NCBI RefSeq assembly: GCF_029962835.1 | Contig: NC_080574.1 | Span: 24,898,001 to 24,962,000, forward strand | Source: Magnolia sinica | Taxonomy: Eukaryota; Streptophyta; Magnoliopsida; Magnoliales; Magnoliaceae | Length of the DNA stretch: 64,000 nt | Reading direction: 5' to 3' | Shown: piece by piece, positions 11,179 to 21,600 of the stretch | Layout: each line of letters begins with the position of its first letter | How positions within the stretch are numbered: position 1 is the stretch's first letter | Notes under the pieces: model-generated | Database searches by the model: none | Seen by the model: the letters and a program-made list of their open reading frames with translations, nothing else | Told to the model about the DNA's origin: nothing | Position numbers and translations under genes: made by a program

Positions 11179-12889
11179 CAACTTAGTCCGTATCAGTATC
11201 GGTTGGCGTAACGGTGCCCTCCAAAACCGATACGGATACGGGGGTGTAACGGCGGAAAATTTTTTTTGCCAAAAAAATATGAAAAAATATGGATTAAATC
11301 CGGAATATTTTAAGCATTCCAAATATGCATTCATTTATAAATTGGAACATGTTTATGATGGTGTAACGGTCTACTCTTTGGTGAGAAGTTGTATCGGACT
11401 GTCTAATTAATTTTTGAACCAGGTAACCTGAATTTGACTACAAAATTCATATATTTAATTTTCTAACTATCTACTATCAATGATAGATATTAGAATGAAT
11501 GTAATATGAAAATATCTTACATTTAGGTGTTTGCAATTATTTTTGAGGGCCAAAATTCATGCGTAAATAGAAAAAATATAAAATGGTACCCCAAATATGT
11601 AAAATGCACATTAACATGTTCTACTATGATTAACACATCATATGGCATCATTAAAACAGCAAAAGAATCATTAAAAATGATTTTTCGAATTTTCAAAAAA
11701 AGGGCCGAAATAAATGCGTAAATAGAAAAAAATAAAAAATATATATAAAATGGCACCCCAAATATGTAAAATGCACATTAACATGTTCTACTATGATTAA
11801 CACATCATATGGCATCATTAAAACAGCAAAAGAATCGTTAAAAAATGATTTTTCGAATTTTCAAAAAAAGGGCGAAATAAATGCGTAAATAGAAAAAATA
11901 TAAAAAAATATAAAATGGCACCCCAAATCTGTAAAATGCATATTAACATGTTCTACTATGATTAACACATCATATGACATCATTAAAACAGCAAAAGAAT
12001 CCATAAAAAATGATTTTTTGAAATTTCAAAAAAAGGGCCAAAATAAATGCGTAAAGAGAAAAAAATATTAAAAATATATAAAATGGAACCCCAAATCTGT
12101 AAAATGCACATTAACATGTTATAATATGATTAACACATCATATGACATCATTAAAACAGCAAAAGAATCATTTAAAAATGTTTTTTCTAATTTTCAAAAA
12201 AAGGGCCAAAATAAATGCGTAAATAGAAAAAAATATTAAAAATATAAAATGGCACCCCAAATCTGTAAAATGCACATTAACATGTTCTACTATGATTAAT
12301 ACATCAAATGGCATGATTAAAACAGCAAAACAACCATTAAAAACTGATTTTTCGAATTTTAAAAAAGGGGCCAAAATTCATGCGTAAATAGAAAAAATAT
12401 TAAAAAATTATTAAATGGCACCCCAAATCTGTAAAATGCACATTAACATGTTCTACTATGATTAACACATCATATGAGATGATTAAAACAGCAAAATATA
12501 TTAAAAAAGTATAAATACCTATTTTTGACGAATTTCAAAATGACCCACCGAGCTTTGATTCAAAAAATCTATAATATAATGTGTTTTTCTATCAAATACC
12601 TAGCTAAGGTTGGTCGAAATTAGTAGTAGAAGGACTTAGAAACAGTTTGGAAGCAAGAGATTTCAAAAAAGGGCAAAAACAGAGCTAAAAAAGTTACCGT
12701 TTCGGGCCCGTTACGGGCCCGTAACGGCCCGTTACGCCCGTAACGGCCCGTTACGCCGTATCGGTCCCGTATCGGCCGATACGGGTACAAAATCGAATCG
12801 GCCGTTTCGGCCGAAACGGGTAACGGTTCGCACCGTTACGTTACGTATCGGCCGATACGGCCGATACGTAACCGATTTGGCATTCCATG
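11179..12889 (-). mobile_element. Non-autonomous hAT element, relative of hAT-1
   Basis: Bounded by an exact 8-bp target duplication CCACACAC (11171-11178 and 12890-12897), the hAT signature; the uninterrupted 5' LTR has a single copy. Begins CAACTTAGTCC and ends GGCATTCCATG. Relative to hAT-1 it is reversed: its left part matches the reverse complement of 6500-6760, and its middle is the same tandem array; the transposase is absent. Subterminal regions are packed with CGTAACGG and GTATCGGCCGATACG motifs (12690-12870). Confidence 0.9.
11550..12540. repeat. Tandem array, six copies of about 165-175 bp
   Basis: The anchor CTATGATTAACACATCATATG recurs about every 170 bp from 11620 to 12470. The reverse complement matches the array in hAT-1 at 1880-2930. 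Confidence 0.9.
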
Positions 12890-13303
12890 CCACACACGTG
12901 CGGTCGGGATCACACGCACGTCCGTCTGGGCCATAGTTGCTGTCCACACGGGATCATCTTTTGGCTCAGGTTTTTATCCTCTTTTATCCTGTCATAGCCG
13001 TTTTTTATGAATCCTAACCCTATATTACATGATCCCTAATTAATTTGCCCCTTTTATCACCTTAGGGTTCCTTGAATTGAAATTAGAGAATCCCTTGGAT
13101 TAGGGCTGATTTTTATGCATGAGTAGTTGATTTTATTTCCCTTTGACATTGTTTGGCTTATAATTTTATTGGTCCAGTCTTAGCTTGTGTCGGCTTGGAC
13201 CCACATAGATTCCCCTTTAATTGAATGTTTGGATTTTCATATGGGATGTGGAATTTGTGTGATTGTTTCTGAATTGGTGTGATCTAAGCCTGCAATCTTA
13301 CAT

Positions 13304-13380
13304 ATCACCTTGGGGATAATCACAATGAAAGACGCCCCTGACTTTGCCGATAGCCTTCCTCTCTCAAAGAATTCCACCAT
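13304..13380. repeat. 77-bp direct flank duplication, right copy
   Basis: Second identical copy of 7420-7496, joined on its left to the truncated 3' LTR at an ATCA microhomology and continuing on its right into LINE fragment A3. Confidence 0.95.
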
Positions 13381-13640
13381 AAATCCCATCACGTCCACTT
13401 TCAGAAAACACCTCGAGCGAATCTACCTCCACATGAGAGAGGCGCGTGAACTCCAAGTTGTCCAAATTCAGCCTCTTCCATCCTTCATTGGAAAGCAACC
13501 TTTTGTAAAACTAAACCACTGCATTTCACACTTGATCCTTCTTCTATTCTTGTTCCATCCACCACCACACTGTTTTTTATTTCTTCTAGCCTGGGCCACA
13601 ATGCTAAGTCACGTAGTTCTCGACCTCTGTCTCAAATTAA
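13304..13640 (-). mobile_element. LINE fragment A3: N-terminal RT region
   Basis: Continues the same LINE on the far side of the chromovirus: minus-strand reading gives SVVVDGTRI, then WKRLNLDNLEFTRLSHVEVD and FLKVDVMGFMVEFFERGRL, in frame with the RT start in fragment A2 once the insert and one copy of the 77-bp duplication are ignored. Left edge of the original LINE unclear. Confidence 0.7.
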
Positions 13641-13890
13641 TTTTCTCCTTTATGCGACCGATATAGCCTCAGGTGAGCTTCGCCCTTATTATGATGTTGC
13701 AAGCCTTATTAGGCCAATATTATTTATCTACCTTTTCTTTTTGTGCTTATTTATTTCCAAATGCCTCTTTTTTCTCTGTACTTTTTTGTTGGAAGGGTCT
13801 TCCTTAGATTCTTCCATCCCCATTTTGGTTTGAGCAACTTTTCATTCCATGCAATATCTCATTCTTTACTTACCCCGCAAACACAACTAA

Positions 13891-14841
13891 GGGCTTGTTT
13901 GGCCAGCTGCATTAGGGAGGATTACGTGGGATTGAATTAGAAAAATCAATGGTTCAAACTTCATGCATGTTTGGTTATTAGCTTTGGTGGTATTGGTTCA
14001 AGACTTTGGAAACTGAACCGGATAGAAATTTGAATTCTCCCGGTTCCGCTGGATTTACAACTACCGGAGTGAATCCAGCATGGATTTAAGGAGAAGAAAA
14101 AGTTGGTATGTTGCACGGTGGTGTATGGGCATCACGAAGTTTCATGGGGCCCGCTATGATATATGTATTATATCCATACCGTCCATCCATTTTGAGAGAT
14201 CATATTAATCCATAAACCCAAAAATGAGATAGATACAAAGATCAAGTGGACCACACCACATAAAGTAGCGAGGATAATGATTCCCATCGTTGAAACCTTC
14301 CTAAGGCCCATCATGATGTTTATTTGTCATCTAAGATGTTCATAAGGTCACACAGACTTGGGTGAAGGTAAAAAACAAATATCAGACTGATTCTAAACTT
14401 CTGTGGCCCGCTAGAAGTTTTCAATGGTAGATGTTAAATCTTACTAGTTTATGTAGTGTGGTCCACTTAAGATTCTGATATGCTTCATTTTTGGGCCCAT
14501 GCCCTAAAATGATCTCGTAAAATGGATAGACGGTGTGGATGTAATACTTACATCACTGTGGGCCCCATAAAATGTGGTGACGTAAACATAAATGCAGTGC
14601 GTCTTCATCACCATCCACGGCATCTCATCCATCGCAGCTGGTGGGTTTTCACCATTGCTAGCCAAACACGATAACCATCGTCGTCCCGGGATATTCCAAC
14701 TTATCCAAACAGACCGTCAAAAGTGTCCCAGGATATTGCAATACCGTGGAACTCCAACCCATCCACTGACAACATCATCATTACCTTAAAACTAGTTCCA
14801 TCCCTTCTAATCCCACCTAATGCAACCGGCCAAACACGCCC
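13891..14841. mobile_element. PIF/Harbinger-like element containing a fold-back insert
   Basis: Flanked by TAA (13888-13890 and 14842-14844). The ends are inverted repeats: GGGCTTGTTTGGCCAGC at left against GGGCGTGTTTGGCCGGT read inward from the right, continuing GCATTAGG..GGATTA. GGGC.TGTTTGG termini and TAA/TTA duplications are typical of Tourist/Harbinger elements. Its middle (about 14110-14620) is a GGGCCC-type fold-back sequence, probably a nested insertion. No transposase. Confidence 0.8.
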
Positions 14842-14844
14842 TAA

Positions 14845-15505
14845 ATGCATAACATGGTGTCTACCTACAATACTGTCCAACTGTATCCTTTCTTCTTTTT
14901 TTAAAGGCATTGCCCAACTGTATTCCGGATCCATTCAGCCAGCCCAAGTGGTCACTCCTATTCCAGAATTGCTGGTGCTTCAGGACCTCTCCCACTAGCA
15001 GTTAGTACTACCATAACCACATCAAATCCAACCTTAGCTCCACCGATTGTCTATATTTTCAGCCTTTTCCATTTCTAGAAATGTTTACTGTCATTAATCT
15101 ATTATGAAAATCCTAAGCACCCTTTAAGTTCCAATTTTTTTAAATAAATACATATTTTAGACTTTCCAATATTATTTAAACACACCCTTCCCATCTCTTT
15201 CTCAGATGTTGCACAACCAAAGGCTTAACAATTCAAGCAAATTTAATATTGTCAAGAAGAACTATAATGCAGTTGATATAAATACAAGTTCTTTTCAGTT
15301 CAAAATAATACAATAAGCGAAACCACAACCGTAGTTTAGGGTTAACAGGAAAAAGATAATAATAAGAAGAAGAAGCAAAATGTGGTGTTCATATATTTGA
15401 AGGCTCCATCTGCATGTCTACTTTGGCATCCAAACAAGTAATAACAGTGATACATAGATGAAAATAAATGAGTAATAAAAAGTTTCAAGATGAAACATGA
15501 AGTAC
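14845..15505. other. Unassigned intron sequence
   Basis: AT-rich sequence between the Harbinger-like element and SGR2 exon 9. I see no further SGR2 exon on the minus strand and no recognisable repeat ends. Confidence 0.5.
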
Positions 15506-15655
15506 CGAGTTGATTATATCCTGGCAGTAGATGGGGCTCATGTAGTATAATACATCGTGGACAGTAGCACTCAACGTTACACGCAAGCCCCGAACACCAT
15601 CCAAAGTAATCTTTTCAACTGCACTTTCACCACTAAGCTTCAACCCTCTTCTCCA
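15506..15655 (-). CDS. SGR2: SGR2 exon 9 (last exon in window)
   Basis: 150 bp, 50 codons. Begins WRRGLKLSGESAVEKITLDG, continues VRGLRVTLSATVHDVLYYM, ends SPIYCQDIINS before a GTACTT donor. The next expected segment (NQLNRLYMKFL and then the lipase motif GHSLGS) is not found anywhere from 15505 down to 1. Confidence 0.93.
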
Positions 15656-18600
15656 CTAAAATACAAACAATGTATGAGAAACTATACTGCAAATTAAACG
15701 AACTGAATAAGATAGCGTCAATGTCTTGAGAAAAGTCCATAGTTAATGCATGATATAAGAATGAAAATCAAGTTGATGATATAAGATGGACATTTTTCAA
15801 GATATAGATAGATAGAGAAAGAGAGAGAGCATAGAAGATGCACTCTTGACCACAAGCAGACAACACAAGGGCGTTCTTTATGATACGTGTGGAATATAAT
15901 TTGGAAATAACTTACAAAAAGATATAAAAGAAAAACATGCAAGTTGATCAAAGCAGGTGAAGGCATACAACAAGGTATGCCAAAATGGTTACGTAACTAT
16001 AACGGTGGTAACTGTAACACGCTACAGGACTGAATTGGCCATAACAGCCATTATAGAAAAAATGGCCCGTAATGGCCCCGTCACGGTCTGAAACGGGGCC
16101 AGGATATATTATTTTTTTTAATAAAAAGAAAAAGAAAAAGAGAGGCTATAATGGTAGTTACGGCCCATATCGTAACGGTAACAGTAGTGGCCATTATGGC
16201 CACCATTACTGTTATAGAATTACCATGCATACAAGCTAAAATGGACAAGCTTTGAGAAACAAAACTGCTAAAGGAAAATTTGTTGCATCAATAGGTAGTA
16301 AAGAGGTATAAATTTCCTCCAATTTTCATATCACATTCCCTAAAACTACAAAATGCAGACCTTTCAAAAACAAAACTGTCCGCTTATGTTCCTCACTTCC
16401 ATCATGTATAGCTATCAACTTTTTTATGGATCTCAGATTAGAAAATTGTAGTATCGGTATCGTTACATGTATTGCTGACCGGGGACACAGAAACATGTAT
16501 CACTATCGCCGATACCTGGAAATGTATCGCTGACCAAGGGAAACATTGGGGAAACATGAGATAAATGGTGGATTTTTTTCATTGAAACTTCAGAAAATGC
16601 TAAAATACACATTTATATATTTATGAATAAAAAATTGGAAAAAAATCATATATTATAAGTTACCATTTAATAGGAGCATGAAGCATGTGTTGTCATACTC
16701 CCTAGTATTTGTGTCATGTGTATGAGGGATGCCAAGTCGGTGGATCATTCATTCCTTCATTGCCCATCTGTGAGGAAGATATGGGAGTGCCTCATTTCAA
16801 ATCTCAATATCTATTGGGTGATCCCGGGTTCGATGCCAGAATTTTTTGTTACATGGCACAATGGAGTGGGAAAATATGGGAAGGTGGCGTGGCAGTTGGT
16901 GGCTATAGCGGTCTTATGGACTATATGGGGTGAGAGGAACAATCGTTGTTTTGAGAATAAATCTGGGTGGTCGATTGGGCCTCTAGGTTTAAGGATGTGG
17001 ATGCTTATGTCCTTATTGTCCTTTTGGGTTTGTAATTGTTTTGTTTTTTGCTTTGTATTATTTTCCACCCCAAACCTTCATTTTGAGGTGGCTTTTCAAT
17101 AAAAGTTGTTACCTTTCAAAAAAGGAAAACGAAGAAGAAGAAGAAGCATGTGTTGTCGTAGAAAATCAGTGCAATTTTAACCAAAATGAGTTCATTTCAT
17201 AGCAATAATATAATTAGGAACACAACAATCACTTAAAGTTGTTCCTAAATAATAATAATAACAATTCATAGATCCATCTATGCATGCATGCATGCATACA
17301 TATATACATCCATATCTGCATATCCATCAATACATACATACGTTAATACATCCATCCATCCCTACATACATTTTTTTTGGAATAAATAATTTAATCAACA
17401 GCCAAAAAGGCAACGACAACAACAACAACCAAAGAAAAAGACAAGAAAAATACATTAGGGGCTACTGCCTCCCATCCCCCAAAGGGATAGAAAAAAAATC
17501 CCCAATCAGCAGATGAACCTTCCAAACAATGGAGGAAAGGGAATTGCTGCTACTCAAACATCCGCCATTCCTTCCCAGCCAAGATATGACAAGCTCATTT
17601 ATCAACCTCAGACATCACCCATGCCATGTTGAACAAAGGACTCCATCCCCCACACCCTTGGCAAAGGGTACATTAATACATCCATCTATGCATACAAACA
17701 TGCATCCATCCATCCGTGCATACATACATACATGTAGATATACATGATCTACTCATCCATCCACACACACACACACACTATCCATCCATCCATGCATGCA
17801 TGCATGCGCTAATACATCCATCCATCGATGCATACATACATACATCTCTCCATCCATTCATGCATGCATACACTAATACACCCATTCATGCATGCGTACA
17901 AACATGGATCCATGATCCATCCATACATGCATACATAAAAATGAAATAAAATAATTACTTTTTAGAAGCAGACATTTTTTATATATATAATTTTTTGATT
18001 TTTCGAAAACTGAATTTTTTTTTAATTAAAAATAGCAACACATCATTTATCAACATTTACCATAAATAGAAAAAAAATTAATACGTTTTCCATGAAACAG
18101 TGCCATTGTTTCTTGGTACTATTGTTTTTTAAATAAAATAGTTTTTTTTTTCAAATAATTAATTTTTTTTCAAAAATGGAAGTGGTCAGAATCCACTCCC
18201 CAACCAGATCCCCAAAAAATTTCCTTAAAAAATCAAATTTTCTATGTTTTATTTTTGTAGTATTTACACATAGTTTCCCCGTTCTCGATTCCCCCCTCTT
18301 CCCCCCCCCCCCCCCACCAAATGGGGATTCGACTAAAAAAAACTGGAGAGAGAGAAGTCAAAATCCACTCTCCAATCAGATCCCTAAAAAAATCCTCCTC
18401 TTTTTTTTGTAATTTTTTTCCTATTTTCGCAATTCTGGCCCACCGACCTTCAGATCTGCAATTTTTGCCCCAAATGGATTCGATTCACAAGAAATAAAGA
18501 AGAGGTGAACCCCCCCCCCCCCCCCCCACAAAACACACACACACACACACAAAACAAATTCAAATGACTTCATTCTTTTTTCTTTATTTTTTTGAATTAT

Positions 18601-21600
18601 GCCTGAATGATTTCACAAATGGATGGGATGTCGAGTTGTATCGGTGATACGACACCGGAATTTATATACGTGAGAACGTTATGATATATTGGAAGTACCA
18701 ACACAGTGGCGATATATCGCTGACACCTGGAAATTTTGAAATAAATGATGTTATCAGTATCGCTGAGGTGGCGATGCTGATAATATCACCGAAACTTGGA
18801 TCACTGTGACCAACATATTAAAACATGTGAGTTCATGTGTCCAATAAATGCTCATGTAGCTACAAGCAGCTGAAGAGAATACCTAAAGAGCAATGTAATT
18901 TCAAGAGCATGTAAGCTAACTTCTTAGTGATTAATATAAAATTGAATGCCAGTTGGAATTTGAAGAAAATTTTATACCAATTAAAACATGTGGAACTTAC
19001 AAACAATATGATTTGAAATGCTATCTAGTATCTAAAATTAATGTACTGCGAAAGAATTGTTTAGATAGGAATACCATTTTTTTTCCTTCTTTTTTTTTTT
19101 TTTTTTCCTTTTCCTTTTTACATCTTTATCTTTTGCTTTCTTCAATCAATTAAAATAAAATTTTAAAATGTGAAATATAACAAAAGAAGACACAAAGCAC
19201 AAAAAAAAGGCATGAAGTATAGAACTATTGTTACATCTTCTCCAAATATTACAATAGGCAAGGGTAAAATGCATACAAATTGACGCAAAAATATCTTTCC
19301 ATGCCTGTAATACATAATAATATTGGAAAACAGGTGATTATAAATATAATGCAGAAGGATTTTTCATTTACCTGGCAAGGAATAAAGAGAACCCTCTGGG
19401 TGTTGCGTTGGTATGAAGTTAGGTGTCGTTCAGCAAGACTTGCCGTGATATGGCGAAAATCACTAACATCATCAACCAAATTGGCTTTCTCCAACCTCTG
19501 ACCAATACCATGAACCATAAAAACTAGATGGCGAACTGGAACCTGTGAAAACAATAGGTGGTTAAAATGATGTCCAACTCCAAAACAACTAGCTTCAGCA
19601 TTGTGAGAGTTTAAAACAATCCAAAAGAACAAGAATAACTTGAATTGCACTAAAGGTTGAAACAGCAGCCCCTCAAATTTTGTTCAATCAAATAAAGCAA
19701 TTTTGTGGCTAGAGCTAGAAGCGTACAAGAAGTAATCTCATTCTTTTTTCACAAATGAATAATGTAGAACATTTCATGAAAATATATATATGCTTAGTTA
19801 TAAACATGTGAACTTCCCTTTCAGTATGAACTCATGTATCTTCTTCAATTTTTTAGCCTACTAGGTGCGACCAAAAAGAAAAAGAAAAAAACAAAAACAA
19901 GGTGATCAAAGCTATAGCCATGTCATCAACTCATCAGCCCATCTAAAGGGTGCCCAATTTATTAGAGAAATCAAAGTCATACTAGAAAGGGACACTGTGG
20001 GATGTAAAATGTCTTGAAAGAAATGATAGGGTGTACATCAAGGAAGCAAAAGACGGAAGACTTGAAAAAGGCGAGTGTAGATCAGATGCAACTTATCCCT
20101 AATTATTGAGTGACATCAGGCTGAGAGTTACCACCACAGTGGCACATTTAGGATGTATCTATTTTTATGCCCAGAATCTGCTAGAAACATATTTGAGAGA
20201 TTCCACATCAAGAAACTGGAAAGCAGTTGGAACATTAGAAGAATATGATAATATGACTAATGCTGGTTGATTGAATTAGAACTAACTTTCATGGCCTGAA
20301 GGAGGGAGCAGGAGTGTGTGCAGGAGCCAGGAGAAGTGGCAACAGAAGCAAAGACACTAAGCACTCTTATAACCTGGAGTGTCTAGGATTTACGAGCTCC
20401 CAAAAAGGGAGAGGCACCCTAACAAGAATATCTGTGCAGCAAGAAGCTAGGAGACTGATCATTTTGTCAGGGCATCCTCATGCTCGTCATTTAAACTCTT
20501 TGCTTTTTTGGTAATTAAATGGCATGCCACAGAATCTGACTGTTCCGATAACACAACCAATGTGATTCTTGAAAAGCACATGTACTCTTAAGGCCCAGAT
20601 ACTTGATGGTCAGATCCATGATTCAGCCCTTTTGTTATATTCCAAGGCAGGCTGTGTATTTTGTTGGACCCTGATCAGACGCTTAGGATTGTCTAATGAA
20701 GGTGGTTCTTAAGAGATCAACAAGTGTAGGTGGGTCCCTCAAACCCTTTCTATAGGCCATTTTTCCAGGGGTTGTTATATAACTTCCAAGTAATCTAAAT
20801 TTTGTAAAATTTTGCAAAATTTTGCAAAACTAAAAAATAATGAAACAAGATATGCTGAAATTTGAAAAGTATTAAACGAAAATTTCACAAAATCTTGTTA
20901 ACAAGACATCCAAATGCAGCCAGTGACAATTGCGGCAGCCGGTCCCGACTCCCCAGCTCCGCTCAGGTGAAGGAAGGTTGATGTCAAGTGGGCAGGCAGC
21001 TGTCAAACCCACCAATCAATCATGAGAATTTCTTGCTTTAAAAAAAAAAAAAAAGACAATGAAGCTTTTATTAAAGGATGCCAAAGGCGCTCAAAGATAC
21101 AGAAGGAAACCTAAAGACAACTAAAAGATACAATCTATGGGAATTTTCAGATTGTAAGCCCACTCTTCAACGAAGCTCTTACCCCACCCCGAAACATAAG
21201 AGAAGCAACTGCTCTTATCCCTAAAGCAACAGTTACTTATTTTTCCCAAATAGACCAATGCCCAGCCAACAGACAAAGCTGCCATAAGATCTTTCCATCC
21301 TTGCCAAAACCACCCCTGTGCCACAAGAAGAAAAGGGCCTCAACAGTTCCCGGCATCACCCAAGGAATCTTGAAAACCTCTAAGAAGCCTTCCTAAAATG
21401 GCCGTTGCAAACGGGCAAAGAAAACAAGTCACCAGGAACACATATTTGGGATGATCAAGGACCTCTTTTCAACGTTGTCAATGGTAAGCACCCGACTCTT
21501 ACTCACCAACCACACAAACACCCCAATCTTTGGAGGAGTGCCATTGCTCCACACGAACTCCGAAGGGGAAGGGTCTGAAACCAAACCCTGAGAGAAAACT

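Larger units (their letters stand above)
7496..13304 (+). mobile_element. Deleted Ty3/Gypsy chromovirus with trimmed LTRs
   Basis: Two LTRs enclose only 1.8 kb of internal sequence. A perfect initiator-tRNA-Met type primer site follows the 5' LTR; the internal ORFs fuse a gag N-terminus to the RT start and integrase C-terminus and end in a chromodomain. Neither outer LTR terminus is complete: the 5' LTR lacks its first 69 bp and the 3' LTR about its last 27 bp. The element is flanked by a 77-bp direct duplication of the host LINE instead of a 5-bp target duplication. Confidence 0.85.
10425..13304 (+). repeat. Chromovirus 3' LTR with hAT insertion
   Basis: Starts TGATGGGGACATCACG directly after a purine-rich GGGGAGAAT tract (likely polypurine primer). 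A 1711-bp hAT-type element plus its 8-bp duplication interrupts it at 11179. The terminal stretch present in the 5' LTR (TATTTAATTTTCCATG to TGCATCA) is missing at the joint to the LINE. Confidence 0.88.
1..15505 (-). other. SGR2 intron 9 (incomplete), transposon-filled
   Basis: From the donor after exon 9 to the window edge. No SGR2 coding sequence is found. It is a nest: LINE (minus) split by a hAT and a chromovirus, then a PIF/Harbinger-like element. 1-158 and 14845-15505 hold AT-rich sequence in which I recognise nothing. Confidence 0.75.
16445..18813. mobile_element. hAT-like element with GATATATCGC-type ends, interrupted by LINEs
   Basis: Left end carries TATCGGTATCG, ATCGCCGATAC and GTATCGCTGACC motifs (16450-16540). 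The right end has the counterpart CGATATATCGCTGACACC and TATCAGTATCGCTGAGG (18700-18800). This resembles the ends of 60175-63061, which has an 8-bp duplication, but here I could not find a convincing target duplication. LINEs at 16695 and 17371 and ATCC/ATGC arrays lie inside. Confidence 0.4.

Noticed and set aside
1-15505. Remaining SGR2 exons
   Set aside because: I looked for the expected NQLNRLYMKF and GHSLGS coding segments on the minus strand and did not find them.
17280-17949. His/Ile/Tyr-rich open frames as proteins
   Set aside because: They are translations of CATC/CATA/CATG microsatellite.
20314-20514. 66-codon open frame in SGR2 intron 7
   Set aside because: No recognisable family, no supporting splice or repeat structure.
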